A stretch of 64,000 nt of DNA, from positions 1,656,986-1,720,985 of the forward strand of contig OY725488.1 of assembly GCA_963281255.1 (NCBI GenBank). The letters run 5' to 3'. Both the position numbers and the translations under genes were made by a program. This document shows, in pieces, positions 11,178 through 21,750 of the stretch. Origin of the DNA: Aphrocallistes beatrix (taxonomy: Eukaryota; Porifera; Hexactinellida; Sceptrulophora; Aphrocallistidae). Positions within the stretch are counted from its first letter, which is position 1; every line of letters starts with the position of its first letter. The notes beneath the pieces are model-generated. The model did no database searches, was not told the DNA's origin, and saw nothing but the letters and a program-made list of their open reading frames with translations.

Positions 11178-12487
11178 TTAAATAACAATGAAGAAAAGTA
11201 AAGCGAAAATGATACTGAAAGTCAGATTCTCCAGGAAAACTCCGAATGAGACGCATATATATATGATATGGCATTCTAGCATAAACAATGAACTCATAAC
11301 AAGTAAATTGATGAAAGTGAAAGCGAATCCAGTTCTAATACTGTGTTGTTTCAGCCGTCTTGCGTGATTAAAAGCAAATAACGCTGATAGTGTAACTAGT
11401 TTTAAGTTTCAATATGAAGCTTGCATAAATAACATTTCAGAGAAATTCGTTCTGGATGATATAATGGATTATATCATCTAGAATATCAGCGATTTGGCTT
11501 ATTCATTATAATAATGAATTTAGTACAAAAGGTAAGGAGAGACATGAAACAACAGAATTAATATTAGTAATACCCTTAGCATGTGACCATTTTAAACTAG
11601 CTTTAATTTTCAATTAAATATACGTATGTGCTTACGACAACAAATTAAAATTATAGATACAAGTAAGCCTTAACCATTATTGATGAATAGAGTATGGGGT
11701 CAAGACTCAAGACGATAATGAACCATTATCGTCTTGAACCCACCACATTCACACGATTCGGCTGGCACGAAGAGATTCTAAATCAAGGACAGAGTCTATG
11801 TAGCATTGTATGCCAAATTTTAACTCCCCGATCGTCGGAAGAAGTAGAGAGTTCCGCTCCTAAACCCTCAAAAAATGATCGGGAAGAGCGCGGTTCTGAT
11901 ACAAAGTCAGTACTCGAAATTAAATTTCTAAAATCCATTTTTAAAGCTTTAATTCAAATATGAAATAAATTTGAAATGAGAATTGATACCAGTATACTGT
12001 GCAGTCAGCATTCTCTAACGGACAAGTGTTTTAATACTCTCGGTATTTTCTACCATATTAGTCAATAGCTGGTGGATCTATTTGTAAAAGACGATGCACT
12101 TGAATTATAATATACGGTATTTTATTCCAAATTCGGAATAAAATACCGTATATTAGACTGCATTAGAAACTTTATACACAAATCTTCAACTCCAAGATAA
12201 AATACTCTTGTTCATGAAAGTGGCGGAAAAAGTGAACTCTTTGATATTGAGTGTTCTAGTCTAGACTCGAGAATCATTTGATGTTGAGTGATTCTCTGGA
12301 CTAAACTTTCTGGTGTTAATTACAGTGGAAAATATTGAGGTGTAACCGAAATACCTTCGCTGCGATCATCCATTAACTCGGTTTTTCAAGGAAATTTAAA
12401 CATCAACCTTCATAGACTAGGCTGCCGGTTCTATTGAATGCAAATGATTTTATTCGATTCGATGAATAATTCGGATTAACTAATAAG
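11178..12487. other. Intergenic upstream of the ankyrin gene
   Basis: No supported gene. A perfect hairpin, CAAGACGATAATG with its complement CATTATCGTCTTG, lies at about 11708-11737. An open plus-strand frame at 11694-11963 (89 residues, hydrophilic, with a SSEEVESSAPKPS segment) overlaps it; nothing in it is recognisable and I do not call it. Confidence 0.4.
12113..12154. repeat. Perfect 18-base-arm palindrome (TATACGGTATTTTATTCC)
   Basis: Two 18-base complementary arms separated by AAATTC. The TACGGTATTT ends match those of the TA element at 59450-59805, so this may be a pair of terminal repeats left after internal loss. Confidence 0.7.
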
Positions 12488-12900
12488 TAGGGCATTAGTC
12501 GATCCTCAAAAAAGGATCTAAATCCAGATCCCGATCCTAACTTATAAAAGGATCTTCGATCCGATCACGATCCCCAAAAAGATCCTTTCAATAATAGTCA
12601 GAGGAAATCATTTTTCTCCTGGAAGGAGATGCCTTATGGCATGGACGGCGTGCAATGTCCATCCGTCTGCGGCAGCCTGGGGCGTACTTAGTGCTTAAGT
12701 TAGTATTCAAACCATAAAACACATAAAAAAATATATTTAATCAACATAAATTTCAACACTTTCACCTCCAACTTGGGGATTGAAAAGAAAAAGGATCGGA
12801 TCGAATTCAGTAAAAGTTTCGATCCGATCCCGATCCTACTTTTAAAAAGGATCGTCGATTCGGATTTTTCGATCATGGATCGAAAGATCCTAATGCCCTA
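12488..12900. mobile_element. hAT MITE, GATCC-rich, TSD CTAATAAG
   Basis: 413-bp element with ends TAGGGCATTAG and CTAATGCCCTA, flanked by perfect 8-base direct repeats CTAATAAG (12480-12487 and 12901-12908). The body carries many GATCC/GGATC motifs that fold back. The TAGGG terminus plus 8-base duplication supports hAT. No transposase is encoded. Confidence 0.85.
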
Positions 12901-13299
12901 CTAATAAGTTATCAAACTAACTGAAGCATCACGAAAAGTCTACGCATAACCTTTAAAAAATGTGTCTATACTCAATTAAAAATATAACATGAAAAATTAG
13001 TTATAAAAATATACACGTATACGTATATATATCCTTACCTTTACAAGCGACCAGATAATTTGTCACCAGTCAAAGATTTGCTAACTTCACAGGCCTTCAG
13101 AAGAACCTTCCATATCTTGAGATAAAGATTATTGCTAGTTACGTAAATCGCAAAGGAATTGAATATAATAAGCGCTACACTGTCAGCTTAGCGATGACTG
13201 GCTTTATCCTCGATTAGCTGCTGTGTGTACGAGGGGTACAATGCTGGATTCTGCTTATTGTACTGATTTTTCCTTAGCGCCATGCAGCAAATTAATATA

Positions 13300-13453
13300 C
13301 AGTCGACTCCGCTTAATAGGGTCACATCGGTCAGAGGACATTTTGCCCCGATTAAGCGGAGAACCCTAATAACCGAAAATATTTGTATTAGCTTCAATGT
13401 ATGAGAGCTATTCTGATCCTGCCAAAAGTGACCCAATTAAGCGGAGTCGACTG
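13300..13453. mobile_element. Pogo-like MITE, relative of 1446-1616
   Basis: Same CAGTCGACTCCGCTTAAT and ATTAAGCGGAGTCGACTG ends and the same internal GTATTAGCTTC segment. The left flank is TA; the right flank has mutated to CA. Confidence 0.75.
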
Positions 13454-13682
13454 CACTTGTAGAATGATGAACAAAAGGCCACTGTTAATAATACACTTGT
13501 TTCGGCGTTCAAAAAAGGGCCTCCATCGGATGAGTGCGTGCGGTATTTCAAAATAATTATCTCATTATATTACGACATAATCAAAGCTGATAATTTGACG
13601 TACTGTCAAGAAGTATCTGCCTGTGTACAATTTGGTCTGCCCATTTCACCACAGATTAAACCATTTTTAGTCCGAGTTACTT

Positions 13683-14168
13683 AGTATACACTAATTATCC
13701 CGACAAAAGTATTTGTACACTACATTATTTCCCATACAAATAGTTGAAAATAGGATTTTGATGAAGGAAAAAGTATTCCAGCTCTAAGAGATACTAAAAG
13801 TCTGATTTAAGATTCGAAATCTCCACATTCGAATTAGTAATAGTTGAAGATTTCTAAAAAATTGTTCAACCCAATAAGTCAAATTATCAACCTGTGGCAC
13901 AAGAGGTAATTCATCACCATCATGTATAGTGGTAAGTAGCGACATATGTGGCACAAGGTGGCAGTGATTTATAATTTGAAAACATTGAGAATTAATAATT
14001 GAATATTATACAATAACTAATTGGAATGCGCAGTTTTCGAATCTGAAATCTGATTAGTTGCACCACTACCGTTTAGGAGTTCTGATCTTCATGAATAGAC
14101 CCATTTTAGTATTAAATGCGCATAAAATAATGAAGTGTACAAATACTTTAGTCCGGGTAGTGTATGGT
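13683..14168. mobile_element. TIR element (GTATTTGTACACT arms)
   Basis: Inverted arms of about 45 bases: AAAGTATTTGTACACTACAT near 13708 matches the complement of the stretch near 14127-14155 (GAAGTGTACAAATACTTTAG). The outer ends read TACACTA and TAGTGTA. The interior has no coding frame of note. Confidence 0.55.
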
Positions 14169-14524
14169 CAGTTCGGACCAAATATATCAGACGTTTTGTC
14201 CAGCTGTTCTGCACTATACCTTCATTAATCTGTCTTTTCAATCTTCGCTCGATCACATTGATTTGTTTAAACATTGGAATGGAATCAACAATTTTTTTCT
14301 TCAGTGATAGGAAGTGTGATCGTTTTGTACAGGATTTTCGTGAAAATCGTTTGGATTGTTGGTGAATGGAGTTTTATGTCTCTTCTCAAGGTAACACATC
14401 TTTCCTTTCAGCCCCATCAATATTATTTGACTGGTTGCAAAGTAATTCTTTTGGTACCTCGTGCCTCGAAAACTCAACCATTCTTAAATTCACTAACGAT
14501 GGAGCCCGCCTTTTGATCCTTTAA

Positions 14525-15145
14525 TTAATATGGGACAGCTGCTATGTACTTTTTCTGCGCTATGATTTTCACGGATCTGTTTTCTTCGTTCGAGACGCAT
14601 ACTCCATAGCCCCTTCTGGAAAAGCGTATCTTGCAGTCGAATGAACCTTCTTGCTTCCTGTCTATCACCTCTGCATCTTCTTTGCTAATAATCCATCTCT
14701 TTGTCGCTGGCTCAACTTCTGAGGGTAACTGCGAAACGACTGCGACACATAACTGTTTCGTTGTGTGATGCAATCGCCCTGTCACTGTCCATAAGTTAGT
14801 AAAGAAGTAATGGATTCTCTTATATTCCATTGCGTTGCCCGATATCGGTCAGTAGCCTCATAAATGTCTATCGAGGGGTCTGTCACGCCAAAATTGATCT
14901 GGGCTGAATTTGGTCCACTAGACCAATTTTGACCGCGGAACAATTTGTGACATGTCCAGGTATAATGATGGAACCGCAAGGCTTCCTTTAGCGTCTCTTC
15001 TTTTATGGCTTCTAACACTATTGCTTTTCGTAGTGGTCAGATAAGAAGGGAGTATCTGAATTGCAGCTTCATACATGCCAACTTGAGCCATGATAAAATC
15101 GGGACGAGGCGCTGAAATCCGCCCAACGGTTGGACATGCTTGCAA
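14525..15145 (-). pseudogene. Degraded coding sequence of unknown origin
   Basis: This block is more GC-rich than its surroundings and holds three overlapping minus-strand frames that read like one protein broken by frameshifts: a piece with ACPTVGRISAPRPDF (15145 downward), a piece with WSSGPNSAQINFGVTDPSID (15018-14782), and a 101-residue piece from the ATG at 14830 with VEPATKRWIISKEDAEVID. I do not recognise the family. It could be a captured gene, an old viral or transposon ORF, or a pseudogene. Confidence 0.4.
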
Positions 15146-15499
15146 CCTTTTCTCCCCGCTGACGAACGAGAGTACTTATGGAGGCAAATAAAGTTGCTTT
15201 CAATCTCGATTCGCTAACCCTATGTGAGAAGGGGAACATATATTTCCCTTGAAGCGTCCATTGTTCAGATAACTAATTGTTATGCGAACGTGAAGAGTAA
15301 ATATAGAGCATAACGGGTTATACGGACAGTTTGCTACAACAGGGACATAGGTCCCAAGTTTGAGTGAGCCCAATGCGGGTCACCTTAGTCACTAGGTACC
15401 ATAGTCACCGTTTATGATTCTGGGAGCCGGAACTGCCCTACTACGGATATAGTACTTGCTATTACTACCATTTATTTTTTTGGAGGAAAAAAGTAAGTA

Positions 15500-15610
15500 A
15501 ATTTCTGGATGGCGGGCAAAAGAAAAGTAGCAAGTAAATTTTCCGGGCACCTTGAGCAACTGGACATGGTAAACATTAAGAAAATTCTGATTCTGAAATT
15601 ACTCAAATAT
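15500..15610. repeat. Repeat copy 1 (empty site for a TTAA element)
   Basis: The sequence GTAAGTAAATT..CTGGATGGCGGGCAAAA..AGTAGCAAGTAAATTTTCC..ACTGGACATGG recurs in the same orientation at about 16780-17045. In the second copy a 117-bp insert interrupts it; here the corresponding position reads ACATTAAGAAAATTCTG without the insert. Confidence 0.75.
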
Positions 15611-15724
15611 TTCTACAAATCGCTAGATGCCAGGGTTGGGTTCAAGTACTTTTATTACCAAGTTCAATTTTATTATATTTTATGTAAATTTAGATAAATA
15701 TACTAAGTACGTACCATGATTCAA

Positions 15725-16015
15725 TTATTTAGATGAACACAACTGTAAAGATAGAAGGACTATACTATTGCATGTTTCCCTAATGAACATCAGTGTTTCA
15801 AAGCTTTTGTCAGATAGGTTACATCTATCGGGGCGATAAATCATTCCAGCGACACTGAAAAATCGTTCCACTGGTGCTGATGATGCTGGAATTGCTAAAT
15901 ATTTTTGAGCTAACAGTGAAAGTTTGTGGTAAGTGTTTTCATGAATTTTCCAGAAGGTGAGTGGATTAGAATCGACAGGAACACAGGCTTGCTGAGATAA
16001 CCGTCCAGTTCTGTT
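15725..16015 (-). pseudogene. hAT transposase C-terminal dimerisation remnant
   Basis: The frame ending at the TAA at 15725-15727 encodes the hAT dimerisation region: NPLTFWKIHENTYHKLSLLA, then AQKYLAIPASSAPVERFFS, then NLSDKSFETLMFI. This corresponds to the family pattern W....YP.LA.LA..YL.IPASSAP.ERVFS. Upstream the frame shifts (a DETELDGYLS segment lies in another frame), so only the C-terminus survives. No catalytic core is visible. Confidence 0.85.
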
Positions 16016-16614
16016 TCATCAGTATATAAACATACTTCTTCATCATCGGATTCCATAAATGAAAATACCGTAGTTCATCTTGACATTCTAATATCACGTA
16101 TATTTTGTTTGTTCAATTGAACTTCAACCATCTTAGACAGAATATAACTCGGGGGGCTCGAGTTCCCACTGGATTCGAAGGTGGGCCATAGACTCAATAC
16201 TAAATTTAGTGCTGAGCCCCCCCTCTAAAACTCCGAAATAGTCCTCAGATTTCGGAAAGTTCGGCGCCCCTAACCCACCCACCCCAACTAAATGCTAGTA
16301 AAAAAAAGTAAGTAAACAAAACTAAAATGGAGAAAAAAATGAAGTAGCAAGTAGAAGGTTGGCAAAAAAAATTTGTCAGTCCTGGAATCCTTGTGCCCTA
16401 CCCCAGTTTTGTATTAGTATTTTCCAAATCCTGGCTTCTATATTAATAATTATTTGCGTTTGAGATGTGAGATACTAGGGGATCCTGGCCATGTTCCAAG
16501 GAAATGTTTTAAAATTATTCCCACTAAAGCTGTAGTTCTTGAATTCTGAAAGTATTTCAAGTGGATTGGTTCTTACAAATGGCATTTCATAAGGGCATGC
16601 CTAATTTCCAGGAC

Positions 16615-16690
16615 GGGACGGGACCGTCCCGGAAAATCTAGATACCTAATTTCCGGGACGGGACGGCATCCCGTCCCGGAAATTAGGCAT
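16615..16690. repeat. GC-rich double hairpin (GGGACGGGACGG)
   Basis: TGCCTAATTTCC and GGAAATTAGGCA bracket two GGGACGGGAC blocks and their complements, giving a compact foldback. It looks like a short MITE; no target duplication was determined. Confidence 0.6.
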
Positions 16691-16874
16691 CTTAACCAGC
16701 GGTGTTTTGCCAAAAATAGAAGTGGGGGGGGGGGGCGCTTCCTAAGTACTTATTACCTTTTTATTATTTGAGAAAAAAAGGTAGTAAGTAAATGTTCTGG
16801 ATGGCGGGCAAAAAAAAGTAGCAAGTAAATTTTCCCGACACCTTGAGAAACTGGACATGGTTAACATTAATTAA

Positions 16875-16991
16875 CCCCAACTTGACGAGGAATGTTGAAT
16901 TGAAAGTGAAAGTTAATTGAAAGTGAATTGAAATTGAAAATGAAAGTGGGGTCATTTCTATTTATACCTTTGACCCCACGTCAAATTAGGG
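16875..16991. mobile_element. piggyBac-like MITE at TTAA
   Basis: Ends CCCCAACTTGACG and CGTCAAATTAGGG, with TTAA on both sides. The paralogous repeat at 15500-15610 shows the uninterrupted target, so the boundaries are visible by comparison. An extra TTAA is present on the left. The interior is GAAAGTGAATTG-rich and non-coding. Confidence 0.7.
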
Positions 16992-17291
16992 TTAAGAAAA
17001 TTCTGATTCTGAAATTACTCACATATTTCTACAAATCGCTAGATGCCCAAATATCGAAAATATTCAAGCTAGACCCTTGTATTTATATAGTATCGAAAAG
17101 TATGTAGCGGATAAAATGGGATTAATATTTTAATTTATTAGTTTTATTGACAAGTTTTGAATGTATTATTAGTATGACAGAAGGTCAATATGAACTTGTA
17201 TTTAACTTAAGTCGTTGATTAATTAATTTGGTCCTGGAAAAATAAAATTGAATTCACATCATCAATACAAACACAATACTTATCGAATAAT

Positions 17292-17577
17292 TATATGGCA
17301 CTGAGCGACAATGTCGCTGACTCTTGCGATAATAACGCAACGTTTTCAGTGGAGAATGCTACCCATTTCAGACCGATTTAGCAGCATTTTGGGTAGGAGA
17401 TATGGCTCTCAGGTTGTCGAACGGGGCATTTACTAAGGTGGATGTCGGTTTTTAGGTGAGGAAATAGAGCCTAAAGACCACGGATCGCAGGAATTTTTAA
17501 GTTAGTCCCATTGTTGCTAGAGTAACTCTAGCGATACTATCGCTAGAGTCAGCGACATTGTCGCTCAGCGCCATACA
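17292..17577. mobile_element. TIR element with GAGCGACAATGTCGCTGA ends
   Basis: Ends ATGGCACTGAGCGACAATG and CATTGTCGCTCAGCGCCAT are inverted repeats of about 35 bases, continuing into GCTGACTC and GAGTCAGC. The ends are themselves palindromic (GCGACAATGTCGC). No transposase is present. Confidence 0.65.
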
Positions 17578-17607
17578 AGTATTCTGATTACAAATGTAGA
17601 AAATCTT

Positions 17608-17765
17608 ACTGTAAAGGTTAAGCCGGATCGGTCATAAATATTGGTACGGCCATTGCCGGACCAATATATTCGGCCGATTAGGCCAAATATTTTAGTTTAG
17701 CCATGACCGGACCAAGTTGACTAGTCAAACATTGGTCCGGCCAAAGCAGGACCAATTTTTAAATA
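17608..17765. repeat. GGACCAAT-rich short interspersed repeat
   Basis: Reiterates CGGACCAAT and ATTGGTCCGGCC in both orientations. Related blocks occur near 43140-43240 and 44230-44360, just upstream of the caspase gene. Class unknown. Confidence 0.5.
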
Positions 17766-18334
17766 TTCTTTCGCTTTTAAATATCTGATAGCTTGGTTTT
17801 GTTCAATCAAACATACGTAGTATCTAATTGACAAAGTACCAATTGGAATTGAAATTTTAAGTCTAAATTTATGTTTATCTAACAGGTTTCGTTGCTACAA
17901 TACTAATTTCAATTCAGTTCATATTTTCAATATTGTCTAGCTAGGCACTAGTTCTAATATTAGATTCATAGTCTTAGATACCATATTCGCGCATTGGTAT
18001 TTCTTTATCTGTATACTAATTTTAATCCATAGATACCATATTCAAACAATGGCATTTCTTGAAATTTCGGCTTCGCAATAGCTCTCGTAACATTCTATAA
18101 GTAGCTCTAGTATCTAAGAAGCGAGAATCAGTATAAAATATGCAATTATCAATCATTCAATTATATTTTTCTTCAGTTTGAGTGATCTTAACCAAATTAT
18201 ACTAAATTTCAATCTACCCTTAGCACCTGTGTTGAGGTATATTATCTTAGTTATCTTTTCACAGGCCTAATGACTTGTCCTAATTCAACTTTATTACTAA
18301 TATAATATTCTCATGTTTTATCTTCGCTAGCGTT

Positions 18335-20749
18335 ATGGATCTCTCTCAGCACTTCATGCTCTACGACAACATTCCCGCAAGTCTGCAGGCAACCGACGAG
18401 AACTCTGAAAATGAAGTTCCCAGCAAGCCCTCAATTCTGCAGATTTCAATGGAAAATCAACTAACTTCGAATCCTCCTTACCTGAGCAAGCATTTACTCT
18501 CTCCTAACTCGAAACAAATCGCCAAGAAGCAACGTCGGTCCAATAACCAAGCAGTGTTCGCCTGGCTGGACGACAACTATGAGTTGAAGGAGGATGAGTG
18601 CTTGGCTCGTAGTGTAATGTATAACCATTACCTTGACTACTGCAAACGCAATGCGATATTTCCTGTCAGTCCGGCTTCTTTCGGGAAGATTATCAAACAG
18701 AAGTTTCCAGAACTGAAGACACGGCGGCTTGGTACGAGAGGACAGTCTAAATACCATTACTATGGCGTCTCTATAAAGTCTGGGTCTCTCTACTACAGAT
18801 CCTCTGAGCACAAGAACGGCCTGTCTCGCTTCTCCACTTCAATAGGCAATGGCATCGGCACTCCACTTACTCCCAAGAGTAAAAAGGACAATTCTTCTGT
18901 TTGCTTTCCTAACGTCAAACTGAGAACGCCTCTCCCAGACTTCCCAGACACTTCTTACCTCGACCTTTCCCCGCCCTCTTACAAGACCAAGCTGGAAACC
19001 TTCATGATCATGTACCGCACTCACTGCCAGCGCATAATGGACTCGGTGATCCGCGCTAACTTCGAGGAGGTGAATGACTTGATGGTCCACTTCTGGCAAG
19101 GCATGCCTCCGCACATGTTGGAGGTCCTCAACTACTCCATCACTCTGCACATCATCACCATCTGTGATATCATGCTGTATCGCGTATTGGGAGAAGTCCT
19201 CATTCCAGCTTCACTGCAGGCTCTACCTGACTCTCTTCTCTCAGATATCAAAGACTTCGCTTTGAATATCAAAGAATGGCTATTTGAAGCCCTATCCGAC
19301 CTGCCTGCTACGCTAATGATTAGGAAGATTGAACTAGCCAAGAGCTTCTCAAAGATTTTGATCCGTCAGACCACTCTCGTGATGTTAGCGCAGACGGCTC
19401 GCGGGGTACTGAGAAACTGTGAGTCAGTCTCTATCATGCTGGAGGACTGGAGAGGGATTAATTTCCGTGACATAGCAGTAAGACTTACGTTTTTCAATCA
19501 ACCTGCCCAGTCAGAAGAGAATGATCTTGTTCGACTCATCTGCTACGAGCTGGAGAGTCTCTTCGTCAAACAAGCCCCTCTCGACCTCTATCTGGAATGG
19601 ATCGACTCGATGATCAACTCGCAAGTCGTGCTTCCAGCTGCGTCTAACATCAATAGCTTCAGGGCTAAGAGTAGGCGGTTTTTGCTAGAGTGGTTTTACA
19701 TTGGAAGAATCATAGAGGAAGAAATGACAATAAAGTCTGCTCCTAGCTTCGGCTGCTTCCGGCTGCTCTACTTGATGCTATCCGAGTACGTATTCTACAT
19801 CATTGAACACCTGATCTACCAGAAGATCGAGAAAGGATATGAAGACGTCCTGCGAGAAATTTTCATAGCACACAATCCCACTCAGCAGCCACTTGAAAAG
19901 ATTCCGACTCGGAGCATAGAGATCATAGTGCCCGGGGGAGACCTCTCTCCGGGGCTGGACGAGCGCATTCTCCCTTTCTCAGAAGAGTATCACTCATCCA
20001 GGAACTATCCGACAGGCATCCTCTCTTATCCAGTTTTCTCCAAGATTCCATTCACGGAATGCGCTGCTGTAGAGAAGAATTCAGAGAAATTACCAATCGG
20101 TTTCCCCTCTGGCTCTTCTAAGAATATTGTTACTGAGCCTGTGATCAACTCAGATTTCCCCTCCCCTATAGTTCAATCTGTCCCCATCGATCCAACAAGG
20201 GGGGTGTTCAGATTCGACTTTCCTCGGATTCTTCCTCACCACGAGAGATTAAAAATTCCAGTCTTAGCTAACAACCCATCACTTCACGTCCATCAGAATA
20301 ATGATTCCTCCGACACACCCTCATCCCGTCGTTCTCCCACTTGTTTCCGCCCTGCCAATTCTCTCTGCATCAATGAATCGATTGACAGACAAGGCTCAAT
20401 TTCAAATGAGGTTTTTAGCAATGATTTGTCTTACCCTCCTGGATTTGATTATTCTGATGATTGCTACTCTCACAGTGATCTCTCTGACATGCATGACCCA
20501 CCAACAGCCATTCCTCAGTCATTATTTCCACAGAAACAGTTTTCTTTCCATCCCCGCAGTCTCCAGGAGGAAAGTCCATTCCCTCCACCTGGGATCAACA
20601 AACTCCACCCCTCAGCCTCTCACCCTTACGTCCTCGCCTCAGAGCCTGCTCGAGACCACGCTCTTCAATCTGCCGTTTTAAATTCAGGGCCAATGATCAC
20701 TTCGGCTCGTCTAGTTTACCCCTCTGGGATGGCGAACCCAAACTTTTAA
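18335..20749 (+). CDS. RFX-family transcription factor (RFX4/6-type)
   Basis: 804 residues in one coding exon. The winged-helix DNA-binding domain spans about 72-154 and includes the family signature RRLGTRGQSKYHYYG, which contacts X-box DNA. Residues about 215-510 form the extended dimerisation region (YRTHCQRIMDSVIRANF, HFWQGMPPHML, LEDWRGINF, SAPSFG), closest by eye to vertebrate RFX4/RFX6. The C-terminal 270 residues are Ser/Pro-rich and probably regulatory. RFX factors drive ciliary and secretory-lineage genes in animals. CTTCGCTAG just before the ATG could be a 3' splice site, so an upstream non-coding exon is possible. AATAAA lies at 21066-21071. The large intronless coding region is unusual for RFX genes. 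Confidence 0.93.
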   Translation: MDLSQHFMLYDNIPASLQATDENSENEVPSKPSILQISMENQLTSNPPYLSKHLLSPNSKQIAKKQRRSNNQAVFAWLDDNYELKEDECLARSVMYNHYLDYCKRNAIFPVSPASFGKIIKQKFPELKTRRLGTRGQSKYHYYGVSIKSGSLYYRSSEHKNGLSRFSTSIGNGIGTPLTPKSKKDNSSVCFPNVKLRTPLPDFPDTSYLDLSPPSYKTKLETFMIMYRTHCQRIMDSVIRANFEEVNDLMVHFWQGMPPHMLEVLNYSITLHIITICDIMLYRVLGEVLIPASLQALPDSLLSDIKDFALNIKEWLFEALSDLPATLMIRKIELAKSFSKILIRQTTLVMLAQTARGVLRNCESVSIMLEDWRGINFRDIAVRLTFFNQPAQSEENDLVRLICYELESLFVKQAPLDLYLEWIDSMINSQVVLPAASNINSFRAKSRRFLLEWFYIGRIIEEEMTIKSAPSFGCFRLLYLMLSEYVFYIIEHLIYQKIEKGYEDVLREIFIAHNPTQQPLEKIPTRSIEIIVPGGDLSPGLDERILPFSEEYHSSRNYPTGILSYPVFSKIPFTECAAVEKNSEKLPIGFPSGSSKNIVTEPVINSDFPSPIVQSVPIDPTRGVFRFDFPRILPHHERLKIPVLANNPSLHVHQNNDSSDTPSSRRSPTCFRPANSLCINESIDRQGSISNEVFSNDLSYPPGFDYSDDCYSHSDLSDMHDPPTAIPQSLFPQKQFSFHPRSLQEESPFPPPGINKLHPSASHPYVLASEPARDHALQSAVLNSGPMITSARLVYPSGMANPNF

Positions 20750-21750
20750 CATTTGAACTATTCAACTTGATTATATTTTAGCTTACGTGAAGTGGCTGTA
20801 TTTCTCAGAGCCATATCACTTATGCATCATATATTAGATTTCATACCTTCTTAGACATGTTTTCAACGTATAGAAAGAGTCCAATCAAGCTTTTCGATCA
20901 CTTCAATCATTTCATTTCGACTGCACATCATCACTCATCCTGATCAATAGTTACGCTTATTTTTGATTCTCATAATCATCTGACATATTGTATCTTTCAC
21001 TTGTAACTTGATTTAATACTATTATACTTAGTTCGTGTTAATAAGTATGTATTTAAAATTTTCCGAATAAAGCATTGGTACCCGTCAGGGCCTTAAAGAC
21101 AAGGGATTTTGAGTAAGACATCCCCAATGACGGTAAATACAATTTGGCAGAAATTTATTCGAGCTCATCACCCCTTCCTTTGCAGCTACTCTATTACTTG
21201 TTCGAGAATGCTTAGTGTGTGTGAATAAGGGCTTTTATCCCAATTGAGATGTCCATTGAGTGACATTATACTTTTAGGTTTAATTTATTCCACTTATTAG
21301 TACAAGTATTTCTGATTTATTCGAACAAGTCATATGCAAATTTAGACATCTTAGTGTTAACCTATTTATTTTCAGCCGTTTGATTAGCTCTGAAGATGAA
21401 GCGGAAATAATGTCCATTTGGTTAACTTGAACTAATGAAGTCTGATTCTTTATTTCCTCAATCTAGTATTGTTCCATCTTTCACTTCCTCTGAAGCTCTA
21501 CTCGCTCTCATTTCACAGTCTTGATTATCTTTATTATATTTTTCCGATTCGAGATTAATTGTTACAATGTTTATGGTTGCTCCCTCATTTCATTACAATG
21601 AATGAATTCAGAGGAATCGTTTCATCTGATGATCCAACAGGAATTAACTACGACATTCTTATTTGTTATCAACACCTAACCTAACTTCCGCGAAATTGAC
21701 ATGAAGTATATATACACGCACATGTTTGCTCTTAGCATACATTTCTTCAA
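20750..21750. other. RFX 3' UTR and intergenic spacer
   Basis: Contains the AATAAA at 21066 and AT-rich sequence up to the next gene. No other coding signal or repeat boundary was recognised. Confidence 0.5.

Noticed and set aside
11694..11963. 89-residue plus-strand frame upstream of the ankyrin gene
   Set aside because: Hydrophilic and plausible-looking, but it starts in a perfect hairpin, has no recognisable motif and no splice or homology support.
14135..14516. Overlapping plus-strand frames 14135-14516
   Set aside because: Overlap a TIR element and an AT-rich flank; no motif and no codon-like composition.
18494..19341. Minus-strand frames opposite the RFX gene
   Set aside because: Antisense shadows of a well-supported coding region.
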